This document shows positions 36,935 through 48,662 of a stretch of 64,000 bases of DNA, piece by piece (position 1 is the stretch's first letter; each line of letters starts with the position of its first letter). The notes under the pieces were generated by a model. The model was not told where the DNA came from and did no database searches. It saw nothing but the letters and a program-made list of their open reading frames with translations. Location of the stretch: contig NC_066313.1 of the NCBI RefSeq assembly GCF_022539315.1, positions 9,799,764 through 9,863,763 on the forward strand, read 5' to 3'. This DNA is from Serinus canaria. Its lineage: Eukaryota > Chordata > Aves > Passeriformes > Fringillidae. The position numbers were made by a program, and so were the translations under genes.

Positions 36935-37210
36935 ATTTTTTTTTTTTTTTCGGTTCAATTTGGCTGATGTTTGTTTTCCTGAGACCTGGCTGATCTCACT
37001 GGAAACTGTTCCATTTATCCAGCTACCACCAAGTTCAGAGCCCGTGCAGGCAGGAGGGGTGGCAATCAGCCAGCAGAGGAGGGAGAGCTCCGTGCCCAAT
37101 CGATACCCCCGGCACGCACCGACAAGCAGCATAAGCGTCATCCTCCCTCCCCCAGAAAATTCACTGGCAAAATGTGCACTCCAGAGATGGAAATGTTATC
37201 ACAGCACAGG
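36935..37210. other. CpG-rich patch next to a T-run, unidentified
   Basis: A T-run at about 36935-36950 is followed by roughly 250 bases that are clearly more GC-rich than the surroundings. Six CpGs fall in about 60 bases (37088-37140: ccgtg, tcgat, ccggc, acgca, ccgac, gcgtc). On the minus strand the layout is GC-rich body then poly-A, as in a retrocopy; on the plus strand a 141-codon frame (36792-37217) crosses it. I recognise neither a protein nor a repeat family. It could be a recently inserted element, a decayed exon or a regulatory patch. Confidence 0.3.
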
Positions 37211-38340
37211 TCAGTAAACTATTGATGGGACCAAGAAACGTCTACTGATGTACAGGGAATGATGTGTGGCAGTTTGATCTAGCAAGGGGGGTGTTTTGTA
37301 TGCCAAACACAGCTCTCTGCTCGGTGTTGTCTTTTTAGTTCACTTTACAATGCTTCAATGTCAAAGCTTCAGCAGACATGGGATCATATTGTGGGGATGT
37401 CTGCAGCACAGGTTGAAAAAAAAAAAATAAGAGAACTTTTTGTAAATTGAAATGTTCTAAAAAATTAACTTCTAGTTTATCACGCCTTAAAGTGTCAGAG
37501 CCTTCATACAGCTCTAACTTCATCTTGTTCACAAATGATGACTTGCAATGACTAGATAGTCAAGCTTACTAATGTTCTAATTATGTCAGTGCAAATTAGA
37601 TATACAGTAGTTTAAATTGCTTTGATAATGCCTGTAGGGTGACTACTAGCAATGAGAAGAATATCAGGTTAGACATTTGGGTCATAGCGTGTCAACCTTT
37701 CCTAACAAAGTTGACTTTTTTTTCTGATTTTAGTTTTGGCATAACATCAGTTTTACATCTTAAGTTCAATTTGTTTCGGGAAGGAAAAACAAAACCAGAG
37801 CCATTGGGAGAAGTTTGATAGTATACCATTATATAATGTATAATTTAATAATGTTTTCTCATGCACACACATGTGTCTGGTTATTTTTTTCCTGCCTTCT
37901 GTGTAGTGCTCAGCTGTGGCTAGAAAACACTTGAAACTGCAGATTTCCAGAATCCACCCCACCACTGCAGGCTTGTAAGAAGAGCCCTTCCTCTCCTTAT
38001 GCAGGGACCAAGGATTAGTTAAAATGGAAGCTTATATTCTTGACAGAGAAAGCAAAAGTTATTATGAAGTATTTCTGAGCCAACTCTGAATATTTCCTGC
38101 ACACAAATGAATCATGCACCAGGGGCAGCCACAGGACAAACTGTATCATGCAGGTATTACAAAGCACACCCACTATGTGCCACAAGGAATTCTGTTCCTT
38201 CCAAAACCCTCTCTTCAGGGCAAAGTGATTTCATCACCCTTGTCCTCAACTCACTTATCTGCAAGTGGTACAGTCTGGAGTTCTAAAATATAGACTCTCT
38301 CAAGTGTACTTCTCTTACATTTATGCACATGTGTTTGCAG

Positions 38341-38366
38341 GCATGTGTGCATGCATATGCATATAC
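38341..38366. repeat. Alternating purine-pyrimidine tract
   Basis: Twenty-six bases of strict purine/pyrimidine alternation (GCATGTGTGCATGCATATGC then ATATAC), preceded by a partly alternating stretch from about 38324. Sequences of this kind can adopt Z-form or cruciform structure. Confidence 0.8.
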
Positions 38367-41300
38367 CTGTAGTCACACTGCATGCAAGCACCTCTTACTA
38401 TACACTGGTGATAAATGCTAGAGAAAAAAAAAATCACTTTATTGCTTTATGACATCATATTCCCACAGATTAATGAAACTCGGCCTCTGAGACTCATTCA
38501 CCTGTGTTGGCACTAAATTGAACCAGCACTCCAAAAAGAGGTTTCTGGGACAAGGATTTCACTCTGTAAAACCACACAGGATTATTGCTACTAGATCTGC
38601 TAATGACAAGACAGCAGCAGATGGTATCCTCCAGGCAGATGCAAGAGAGCTATGCCTCCTCAGCTAATAGAACAGAAGCCAACTTGAAACCAGAAGTCCT
38701 GTGAAAATATAAGTGCAATCCTGAGCCTGAAATAATAAGCCTTCTGGATATTCAGCATATATCTATTTTGGCTGTGCTGGGATTGTCACACAGCTTTCCT
38801 AGTGTCCTGCCACTTCATCTGTGGCTAGAGAAGAGGCAGTGCCTCCTGCAGTCTCCCATATGGATATGGATGGTAGAACTGTTTAGCTACACCCTTGATG
38901 ACAAACCCACACTAGGATGCCATGATACACCTTGCTGACACTCTCTTGACACACATTTGCCCTCTGCCAACCAGCTGCATCCAGAAAATACCCAGGGATA
39001 ATTTGAGGAGCTATGGGTCAAGAGCCACTCTCAGCAGGCAGAAGAGACCAAGCCATTTTCTCTGGGGAGAAAGGGGAAAAGGGAAGAAAGAAGGGAAATT
39101 AACCACATGGAAAAAGCTGGGCTGTGCCTTCTATCTTCAGGGACAGATGACAATATTTTCTCCATCTATTTGCTATAAAAGACAAAGCCTCTGAAGTTTA
39201 CCTCCCAGACTATGACAAAGAATTCAGAGAAAAAAATATGAAGAATATAAAGATTCAGCAGTGCACTATTTCCTTCTTTACAGATACAATACTTGAAGCA
39301 GCTATTCAAGTGAACACTCATGTAATTATGCCACAGAAAATAAATAAGAAGCAGATATGTGAGAAAACTATAGGGCCTAGCCATTATCCCGCTCCTGGAT
39401 CCCAATTGTACCTTATTTTGATGGACTGGGATGTTCTTTATTTGAAGTGGAAACCTTGTAAAAATGAAGTAAACAGAACTAGATGTAAAAGATAAATCAG
39501 GCCACATAGCATTTTTGATATACAAAACTGTCTATACTTTTGAATTGCAGCCACTGGATTTTAGTCATGTTTCTCTTTATCCTGTATTTTTCTTCCTCTG
39601 CCCACCTTCCTCATATTTTTTGTTGTTGTTGTTTCAGAATTACTATAGGAAAATCAAAGTACTCTCGTTCTTGGAGATTACTCCCAAACCCCTCAGTGAT
39701 TCTATGTCTCAGCTACTCTCCTGTATAAGACAAGTTTTACAAGAAGACCCATCGAGAAAGAAACACTGGGTAGGTTTATTGGCTTTGAACAGATGGCTGA
39801 AAGGGACATCATGAAAAACATTTAAATGCTCAAAAAGGTATTGATTAAATATAAACTAGATGGGCCTCAAGTGTTCAGATAGCCCAGACTCATGTTTTAG
39901 GCAACACGGAGAAAATAAGTACAACCAGAATATATATAATCTCGTGGCAAAAGTGGAAAACATTAAACTCAATTCAAGAAGCAGTGGGCAGAAAAAATGC
40001 ACATATTATGGTAAATTTGCAGACTCCTTGAAATTTAATAATAGTGAATTAATTTATTGCCAGACACCACTCTCTGAAACCTATTGCTGTGATCCAGAAC
40101 ATAAATTCTTCTCCATATGCAGTCAAATGGCAGGTGTATGAGCCTACACAGTGTAAAGAAAATTGTACAGATGTACTTTTGCAAAGAAAAGCTGAGGATT
40201 ATGGTGGAAAGCAGAGAAATGGCCTTACTGTGGTTCAAAACTTTTTTACAATTAAGTTCTTTCTGTTCTCAATCTTCCACCCCCAGACCCCTTCCTCCCT
40301 ATCCCACCAGACTGTCTAAAGAATATGTTATCAAAATATTTCCAAGAACTTCACAAGTGAGTTTTGTTCAGATATCCTGATAGGGAGTACAGAACAAATT
40401 TGATGGAGAAGGAGGAGTTAAATATGAATTAAAAAGGCAAAAAACAACCAAAAGGAACGAAAAACTAGAAAACAAAACCAAAAATCCCCTGCCCATATTG
40501 CAAAATGTTTTTGGGGGAGAACAAAAAAACAATGGAAAGTTTCAGTGTCTATATTTTCTCCTGGATCACAAATAATCTGAAGACTGTTTAAAAATGAATT
40601 ATGCTGGATCTGCATCTTGGATCCATCTACTGTACAATGATTGTATTCTGTTAAATATATAAGGGAATGCCTGTGAAAAACAAGATACTTTATCAATTTA
40701 TCATCTCTGTCTTGATATGCTTCCTTAAATAACTGCAAAGAAGACCAAGGCAGTGAAGTTACCTGCACAGGTAAATTCCTGGAGGGATTGCAGGAAAGAG
40801 CTGCAGAGGACAGAGGGAGACAACAACAACCATAAACAGTCAGAGCTCCATAATCAGTGTGCTAAAAGGAGTTCTGAACTTGATGTGATTGCCCACCACT
40901 CAGTGCAAAGCAATTATGATTGCTAAGAACATTTCACAGGCATTTTTTTGGGTCTAAGTGGCACAAATTCACAACTTGCATAGGAATCACCTCAAAATAA
41001 TTTCAGTGACTATTTGGTATCACACTGGTCTTTGCCTCTTATTCCATACCAGGGTCCTACACATGGCTGCAAAAACCAGGATACAATTGATACACTTGCC
41101 ATCTGTGCAGGGCATGACTGTCATAGGAAATGCACAAATACCTTCTGGGGTGAGATTTCTTGGTGGTTATTGCATAAGAGACATATTTAAATGCACACTT
41201 TATTCTATATTGTTCTAATCCAGAACTGCTGGAAGTCAGCCCAAGAGGAATTCCATATTTTGCAGGCCCTTGCATTTAGCTAGACTTTTGCCCAGCTGAG

Positions 41301-41382
41301 GTATTTTAGGATGCTATTCCTAGCCAGGCCATCCTACTACTCACTCTCTGCCTTTCCTTTTGTAATTAACAGGGCGGTATTG

Positions 41383-41419
41383 AAAAAAAAAAAAAAAGAA
41401 AAGAAAAGAAAGAAAAGAG
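41383..41419. repeat. A-run with degenerate (GAAAA)n
   Basis: Fifteen A followed by GAAAAGAAAAGAAAGAAAAG. Simple purine repeat on the plus strand. Confidence 0.9.
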
Positions 41420-41879
41420 AAGGCAGCACTTCAAACCCCCTAAATACATCAGCATTGATTAAATGAATATTGAACATACAGTACTTCAAGGGGAAGGAAG
41501 AAGTCTCTGTGCAGAGTACCTGGTCTTCTGTTTGCTTAATGCAGTCAAGAGGTTAACAGAAAACTGAAAAGAAAATAAATTAAAAGGACACAAACTTCCT
41601 GAAATTTTGAATACTTCAAAGGCTGAGGATTTGCAATTTTTGGAGTGAATGTGATGTTCGAAGGCACTGTAGTTTGCACAAGCTCCCCCAAAAAAACCTA
41701 CTCCAAGGAATTTGCTGCCCATCCAGGCTGCTGCTGTCTGACTGTACATGGACTGCTCCCATGTCAGAAAGAGGAGTGCCTTCTATAATTAACAGATAAC
41801 TCATCTTTGATAGCATGCCAAGAAAATAATAACTTTGCTACAGCAAAATGTAAAACTCTGTCAAAAGGAGGCATCTATC

Positions 41880-42450
41880 TGTTTCCACAAGACCCATGGT
41901 GATTAGTTTGGCCCTAATTAACAGCAGCTTTCTAAAATGGGAGATAATTGCTGGCACACATAACGCAGATTTCAATGGCTAAAATGAGCAATAACTAATA
42001 TTCACTTTGAAGCTTGCCTGACAGAATGCTTAGACTACAAAAAGTTAAAGTAGAACTGTGACTACAGCTGATAAATGAGATTCCTTTACTGTCCTCGGCT
42101 TTCCATCAGCATTTCAGCACTATCACTTCTAATGCTTCAGGTCTGGAGCTTTGTCTCTTAAAGTCAGAGATTTATGGCAAGTAAGAGATGCCCATATTAA
42201 AAAGGTAAAAGGAGATTCAGATTATATCCTTTTCTGACCATTATAATTGATAGCTGGATCTTCAGTTGTAACTAATTGAACAGAGGTCAGTGTGTTGCCA
42301 TGGTAATGCCCTAGCCCAGCAATTTTACCCATTTTCCAGTCTAGTGCCCCTTTGCATAACTGCAAGTTATAAAATGTTTTAATTGCAAGATTTGCAAATG
42401 ATGCAACATCTGGGCTGCAGATTTCCATATAAAGGAAGAAGATTAATGGG
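41880..42450. promoter_or_regulatory. Candidate conserved enhancer-like element with X-box
   Basis: The segment is dense in words typical of vertebrate conserved non-coding elements. GTTGCCATGGTAAT at 42294-42307 is a near-palindromic RFX X-box (family form GTTGCC-AT-GGYAAC). Around it are CCTAATTAAC (41912-41921), TAATTGATAG (about 42244-42253), CTAATTGAAC (about 42272-42281), an octamer-like TTTGCATAA (about 42352-42360) and GGATTATTAA (about 42450-42459). There is no repeat and no convincing open frame. RFX sites in such settings often serve ciliated or neural cell expression, but that is family knowledge and not shown here. Confidence 0.35.
42294..42307. promoter_or_regulatory. RFX X-box-like site
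   Basis: GTTGCCATGGTAAT: half-sites GTTGCC and GGTAAT separated by AT, close to the imperfect inverted repeat bound by RFX-family proteins. One or two positions differ from the fully symmetric form. Confidence 0.4.
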
Positions 42451-42459
42451 ATTATTAAC

Positions 42460-44140
42460 ATATCTGTGCAAACCCTTGATGTGCTGAATATAATTACTGA
42501 ACACCAGCATTTTCACTGATCATCTGTGTGACATGTTGGAAATCCATATAACTAAGGAAGAAAATTGCAGATGTGTATTTTCCTTTCTCTATGCCACTAG
42601 TAATTAGAAGAAGTGTCATTCTATTGGTGCCCTGGAATGATAGAGAAATATCTTTAGTCACTTCACCAGAACAGCAATGTAACTTCCTTACTTGTACTCT
42701 TGTTTCATTTGATTAGATTTGAAAACAAGTCATGTCAGTGAACCTCAAATTCTGATTAGTGATTTTGACCTCCTTATTCCAAAAACACATTAACATATAG
42801 CAGGCAACCAGCCTTCCTCTCTCTGTATATATAAGCATATTTTTTAAAAAACAAAGTTCCTTCTAACCAATCAAAACCAAATTATTCCCCTAAAAAAGAG
42901 CCCAACATATACATTTGGGATTCTACCATCACTCAAGAATTATACAGTAGTTGCATGAGAATTAGATTATTTTAAGAAAGGAAATATTTGCATACACAGT
43001 CAAAAAAAAAAACAAAAAGAAGAAAATTTGAATTCACAGTTTGAAATCTCAATTATGAAGTTAGTGTATCTATAACCCGATGGACTGAAGAAAGTACGAA
43101 CTCGCAGTCTGGTTGTTCTTCAGAATGGCACAAGAGCCAAGAGCTCTCTTGCCAAGACAGCTACAGATTCTGTACCTTCATTAAAGCAGCAGAAAACTTT
43201 CTCCTTTTCTCAGAATGCAACAGAGTGGTTATGTAAAAGGCATGGGTGGCTTCCAAAACCTTGCCAATGACACAGGCAAGGTCATTCCAAAACCTTGCCA
43301 ATGACACTGGCTCTTAGAAAGATCATCTAACTTTCCCCACTTTTCAGCTATTGAAGGACTCAGCAAAACTTTCAAGAGGAATCAGGTGATTTAAGATTAC
43401 ATTTTCCATTATTAGAAAAGGCTTAGATAATAAAGTAATTCCAATTTAGTTTCCTACATAATTATAATGCCCAATTTATTCAAGAGTCAATTAAAACAGT
43501 ATAAAATTCAAGGCTCAGTCCTGAAACCGGCTTCCATCTCTGGGTACTATGAACTCAGCTCTGTTTAAGGTATAGCTTGGGAATTTATTGTCTGTACATT
43601 TGTGATGGGATCTGCCATGTCCACTGGAAATATTTTTCCATGTTTTCTGACACTAAAGCCATGGGGTTATGAGCAATATTTCTACCCAATTTAAAGACTA
43701 GGGCTTTTAAAATATTTTCCACTCATATGACTTGGCATGAATTCCTGCCAATACCACCTCATTACAAGACAAGAACTAGCTATTTATACTGATGTAAATT
43801 TAGAATCACTTCTGAAAACTTTGAGGAGGCCTCAGATCTGCTAAGCTAACATGAACTCCTCTTGTCTTGGGGCAATATCTTTGTGAGGGACATAGAATTG
43901 CTCTGTTCCACACATCTGCAGAACAGCCCCCTTTCCTGACTAGAGAAATCCTCTCTCTTTGAAATACTTCCTTGATAAAAATTACAGGATATTGTAAATC
44001 ACATTTTTTGCCTAGATTTTCAAAAGGAATAATTCAACCACTTCTGGACCTTACAGAATAATGAGGCAATTTTAAGATTTCTGACATGTCCACTGATGTA
44101 GATCTCAGTGATGCCTTTTGAAGATTTGCCTGATTTCAAA
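42460..44140. other. Unique stretch, no gene seen
   Basis: AT-rich DNA with a 23-bp direct repeat at 43251-43307 (separate entry). No open frame above 75 codons and no recognised repeat family. Confidence 0.5.
43251..43307. repeat. Direct repeat, 23-bp identical copies
   Basis: TTCCAAAACCTTGCCAATGACAC occurs at 43251-43273 and 43285-43307 (period 34), without mismatch. Between them GGCAAGG (43275-43281) is the reverse complement of CCTTGCC inside the repeat, so the first copy can also fold as a hairpin. It has the form of a local duplication. Confidence 0.93.
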
Positions 44141-44262
44141 TGACGGTGGCTTGGCTCTGGCTGGCTGCCAGGTGTCCACCAAGTCCTGTCTCTCCCCTCC
44201 TCAGCTGGACAAGGGAGAGAAAATATAACCAAAGGTTTGAGGACTGGAACAATGGCAGGGGG
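44141..44262 (-). mobile_element. Decayed fragment of a second avian ERV LTR
   Basis: The plus-strand text 'tggcttggctctggctggctgccaggtgtccaccaagtcc', then 'cctcctcagctggacaagggagagaaaatataac', is the recognisable end of a common avian retroviral LTR, whose own sense is the minus strand. It starts sharply with TGACGGTGGC at 44141. Beyond about 44235 similarity fades, and the U3/promoter part is not recognisable. No internal viral sequence adjoins it. It differs in family from the LTR at 31.25 kb. Confidence 0.65.
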
Positions 44263-47200
44263 ACACGATATCCACCTTGGTAACACAGCCAAAATATAAT
44301 CTTCAGAATCAGCTGATGTTTGTGTGACCAAGCATGAAGTCGAGGAAGAGAAATTAGATGAAAATTACAAGAAACAAAAAAATTCAATATCAATTTAACA
44401 AAGAGGAAATAAAATTAAAAATGCAATATCAATTAAACTAATGAAGAAGAATGAAAATTATAAAGTAATTGCAAAAATAGCATTAAAATTAATGCCAAAA
44501 GATTTAGAAGATGGATAATGTGATGCAAAGAATCCTGTATGTGTGGTGTTGTGCTCACATCCTGATGGGCTGTGCAGTCATGAAAAGACCCATGATGGAA
44601 GAAACATATCTCTGTGAGCAGCCTCTGCATAATCAACACCTTTTTTTTTGAGCTAAAGTCTTTTATCTCCCTAATGAGTTGTGCAATTCAACACAAAGCC
44701 TAAATGCTGCTGCTGTAAGTATATTATATAAGTCTTATTTATAAGGCATTTCTAGAGATACAATTTTGTTTTTAAGATTGTTTTTAATTATTAATTTAGG
44801 ATATTTTAAACTGTTTTAATTCTCTGTTAAATAACCCAGTAAAGATGTGGCTGCATGGGTCCCAAAAACCACAAACCCCACTTTGAATGTGACCAGAGAA
44901 GACACATCCTCTTCCACCTCAAAGAGCCAGCCAGGATAGACCCCAGCAGATGGGGCAAATGTGGCAGATGAAATAAACCACCACCAACAAAAGAAACCAA
45001 ACTCTGAGGCATGTTTTTTACACTGTGCATCTCTGTGGGTGGTACAGGAATACACTGCTTCTTGCACAGAACCCAAAAATATAGACCATAATTAGCTGAA
45101 TGGTTTATTAATGCACTAGACTTTTAAATCTGAAAACCAAAGCCTACTCAGAAGGCAAGAGTCCAGATCTCATCCTGATGTGCCCACAGTAAAATAGAAT
45201 TTCACTGAAAACATGATAACCTGAGGAGTGTCCACCTACCTCCACCTCCATGTGAGGATTTTGATAAGTTCCCTATCCTATTAATTATCGAATCAGAAAG
45301 AATTATGGGATCTAATAAACTGTTTTTACCCAAAGGGGTTCCAGAATTAAATTGAAAATATAAGGAAGGGAGGAAAACCAGGGAAACAGTACAAATTTCT
45401 GTGGTATACACCCCTGTATTTTACATTTCTAACACTTGTGGAGGTATCTGGAAATCATGCTGTATACCTGAACTATTGAAGTACCAAAAGAAGGAGAAGC
45501 TCTGGGAAAAGAGTGGCTTAAATGCCACTATTCAATAGTTTCCTCTTCCAAAACTTTCTCTGCTCACCAAAAATGAAGCTTGATTGTTATCTTTATTTGA
45601 ATGCAGCATAGGTTTTTTACCTGTTTTAGTAAAATAAAAATTAATATGGGACTATGGGGTGGGAAATGTGGAATCTATGTATGCATGACACTGGTGATCT
45701 ATAAATGGTATTTCAATACTTAAACTTTTTGGTTTCTCACAACGCTTTTGAAAATGTTTTAAAATTACATCTCATAAATGAATCCTAATTTTATGCTCCA
45801 AATATTTTCTGGGTAAGATTATCTTTCATAGATTATTTTTTTCATGTCCTCTAACAAATTTTTATTAAAGGAATAATTACAAGAAAAGGAGAAAGATTAA
45901 TAAAGTATCACTATTCTCCCACTGGCATTTCTGGCCTCATCAAAAGTGTCATTTTTTGCATAATAGACTGACTCACACTTCAAGTGTGAAGCAACACTTG
46001 AAATTATCCATGCACATACTGATACATGTCCATATGTTTTTCCATCATTTCTCAAACAATAAGCCAAGGGCAAAATTCTGGTCTAGGAAACCTTCTAGAG
46101 TAATTCTTACACGTGTATTTTCCCACAAACATTCCACACCATTGAATATCAGTAGATAATAAGCAGCATACAAAAAATATTCCCAAACTACACCTACCAG
46201 CATAGTGTAACATTCTAAAAAAAAAATGTATGAGGTGCAGAAAAAAATATAAGAGTTAATAATTTTGCTCTCTGTGCAATTCAGATTACAGATTTTTTTA
46301 GGATGCATTAAGAACTGGTGGTTATGCATGTCACACTGCTTAGCATCAACTGAAAGTGACAGGATAAAGAAATCCAACAGAAAGAAAGGCTAAAATTATC
46401 TACCCCATCACCTACCACAGCAACTTCAGTGAAGCAGTAGATGCTTTAGACCCTAATGGGAATGGAAAACAATTTTGTCTATTTATATTTATCTACTACC
46501 AGGCTTGCCAGGTACCTAATAGGCAAGGTGTGATATTTAACGATTTAGCAGTAAACATATCAAAAAGTCAATTCAAACATTAATTTAGCAAAGGAACAGC
46601 CAGTAGTAGAATATAATGAAAAATATACTCAAAACACATTTTCTTTTAAAGCAGATTATTTCAAGAGAACAGAAACAAAGATGAAATTTAAATACTAAAT
46701 TAAAATTTCAGAACCTGGCACATACATCAGCATCCTGTGGATTAATTGGTAAAATGCATTTACTCTTAGGAGTCTCCACAATAGATTATAATGCTTCCTC
46801 AGCCCCATTTCTCATCCTGTTTTTTGGAGAGAGAGTTTGCTAATTGCAGTTCACCAGCCTGGCTGATGAGCACTGCTTTTCCCAGGCACTGTAAGGAAAC
46901 CCTGCAGGAAAAAGAGGCGCTTGCAGCACATGCTTCCAGCCAAACCAGGATGCAGGAAGGCCATGTCCCAGCCACTGAAGGATTTGAGGGCAGCAGAACT
47001 ATCCCATCCTCATGCCTTCTGCCTTCCCTTTTTCCCTCCCAGTGCCTGCAGCAGGCCCAGCACCTCCTCCTCAGCACTGCAGCAACACAAGCCACAGGGG
47101 AAGTTTAAAAACATCCTGAAGGGTCACCTTCTCCCTCTCATACTGCCTTAATTAAGGTTCTGGTTCTGCCATGCTTCCTCTGATGACTTCATTCTCTAGG

Positions 47201-47605
47201 GCACTGATCCCAGAAAATTCAAATTTCACCTGTGCTGGCATATAAATCTTATAAAGCAGCATTTCCTTCCTATTCTGCCGGGTTGTGTATTGTGTAGGAG
47301 AAAAGTTGCTGCAGGTACCAGTTATCCTTTAGTTAAAAAAGGTGTCACTGCAACACCAGAAAAAAAAAATCTAGCAATTTTTGAAGGGAGTGTACACTAG
47401 GTCAGAAGTTAGAGGAACATGAAGTGAGAAGGAATCATAATGTTTAAAAACTACAAAAGGAAATAGGTGACGAAAAAATACATCTGTATTTGAAAAGACT
47501 GTCTAAAGCAAGAATGATATTTCAGGAGAACTTTTTATTTTCTTCAACCATTTGTCCATTCCTGTGTAATTATTTCTCAAAGAAAAGAACCAGTTGTCAC
47601 CAAAG
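44263..47605. other. Unique stretch, no gene seen
   Basis: AT-rich DNA, with a GC-richer portion at 46790-47110 that carries overlapping open frames on both strands (105 and 98 codons). Neither has a recognisable domain, and the overlap on opposite strands reflects composition. No other repeat was recognised. Confidence 0.5.
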
Positions 47606-47835
47606 ATCAGAGAATTACTGACCGGTTTGGGCTTGAAGGGACCTTAAAGATCACCCTGTTCCAATCCCCCTGCCAAGGCAGGAACACCTTCCACAGTCCC
47701 AGGATGCTCAGAGTCCCACCCATCCTGGCCTTGAACACTCCCAGGGATGGAGCAGCCACAGCTGCCCTGTGCAACCTGTGCCAGTGCACACACTCCTACA
47801 ATAAAGAATTTTTTCCTAAAACCTAATTGAAGCCT
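47606..47835 (-). mobile_element. CR1 LINE 3' end, reverse orientation
   Basis: Read on the minus strand this is a CR1 3' UTR. On the plus strand the giveaway blocks are 'tttgggcttgaagggaccttaaagatcaccctgttccaatccccctgcc', 'ggccttgaacactcccagggatggagcagccacagctgccctg', 'caacctgtgccagtgc' and 'aaagaattttttcctaa'. The left edge is the element's 3' end, whose ATTCTATGA units are reduced to an AGAATTACTGA-like remnant. Only about 230 bases remain. This copy is better preserved than the one at 3.5 kb, suggesting a younger subfamily. The open frame at 47607-47789 is part of it and not a gene. Confidence 0.93.
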
Positions 47836-48594
47836 AGGCGAAAAAGTTCATATCTAGCAGCTGAAAAATTCACTGCAGTTCTCTCATATGGGAATCTGCT
47901 CTGGTGTGCAGTTGTGAATGTTAATGGATCAAAAAGAAACAACAGAAAAAGAGAGATACAATAAAATACTCATAAGGCCTTTGTAGTCACACCACGATGG
48001 GCAGCAGCAATATCTTTCCAATCACTGAGTGAAGAGGATTATGGAATCTCTCTGGAAAAGGCTAGCTTCTTACATTTAGACTGACTATATCTCATCTGAA
48101 TAGTCATTTACTGGAAAACCTGAATCAGCCTTGATTCAAGATTTTCCAGAAGCTTAATGAAAACTGGTCATGTAAAATATAAGCATTTAAAAAAAAAGAC
48201 AAAAAAAGGAAAAAAAAAGGCCAAAACAAACCAAACAAAACCAAAAAAGAAAACAAACTGGAAAACAAATGTCATGCTTCTCAGCAAGGCCACTTATTTT
48301 GCTGAGGACTACATAAAAACAAATTGCATACTTGAAATGTCAGAATATTCAGGTTTCTGTGAATCCCTAGATAGCAACGAGTTTTAGCCTTATACACTGA
48401 AACTACCCTATACTATATATATTATTACTACCCTATTACTATATATATTAGTAATTTTTTTTTGGAAAAAAAGTACTCAACAAAACAGATCAAGAAAGGA
48501 GATGACACATCTCACTGCTACAGCTAAGAAGTGCCTAATGAGTCCCTAATTTCCACCACAAAATACTTGCCTTTCCATGACTCAAGTCACTCAC
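47836..48594. other. Unique stretch with A-rich and TA-rich low complexity
   Basis: An A-rich tract at about 48188-48262 gives a lysine-rich chance open frame (48157-48387). An imperfect 25-bp-period pair (actaccctat...tatatatta) lies at 48402-48450. No gene seen. Confidence 0.6.
48402..48450. repeat. Imperfect tandem pair, period 25
   Basis: ACTACCCTATACTATATATATTA at 48402-48424 is followed by ACTACCCTATTACTATATATATTA at 48427-48450, differing by one inserted T. Confidence 0.85.
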
Positions 48595-48662
48595 AATGGT
48601 GCTAAAGTCATGTTTGGACTCAATGGTCTTAGAGGTATCTTCCAACCTTAATGATTATATGA
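48590..48662 (+). mobile_element. Short CR1 3'-end fragment
   Basis: The text 'tttggactcaatggtcttagaggtatcttccaaccttaatgattatatga' matches the last ~60 bases of a CR1 element, ending in one degenerate copy of the ATTCTATGA unit. The 5' limit is uncertain because upstream similarity fades near 48590. The sense is plus. Confidence 0.82.

Larger units (their letters stand above)
37211..41859. other. Unique AT-rich stretch, no gene seen
   Basis: Contents that can be named are a 26-bp alternating purine-pyrimidine tract at 38341-38366, a GTT-rich tract near 39620-39636, and an A-run with GAAAA units at 41383-41419. Short open frames exist on both strands, none recognisable. No interspersed repeat was identified. 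Confidence 0.5.

Noticed and set aside
46791..47151. Overlapping 105-, 98- and 76-codon frames
   Set aside because: They overlap on opposite strands in a GC-richer patch with fewer stop codons; none resembles a known protein.
48157..48387. Lysine-rich small protein
   Set aside because: The lysines come from an A-rich low-complexity tract; not a gene.
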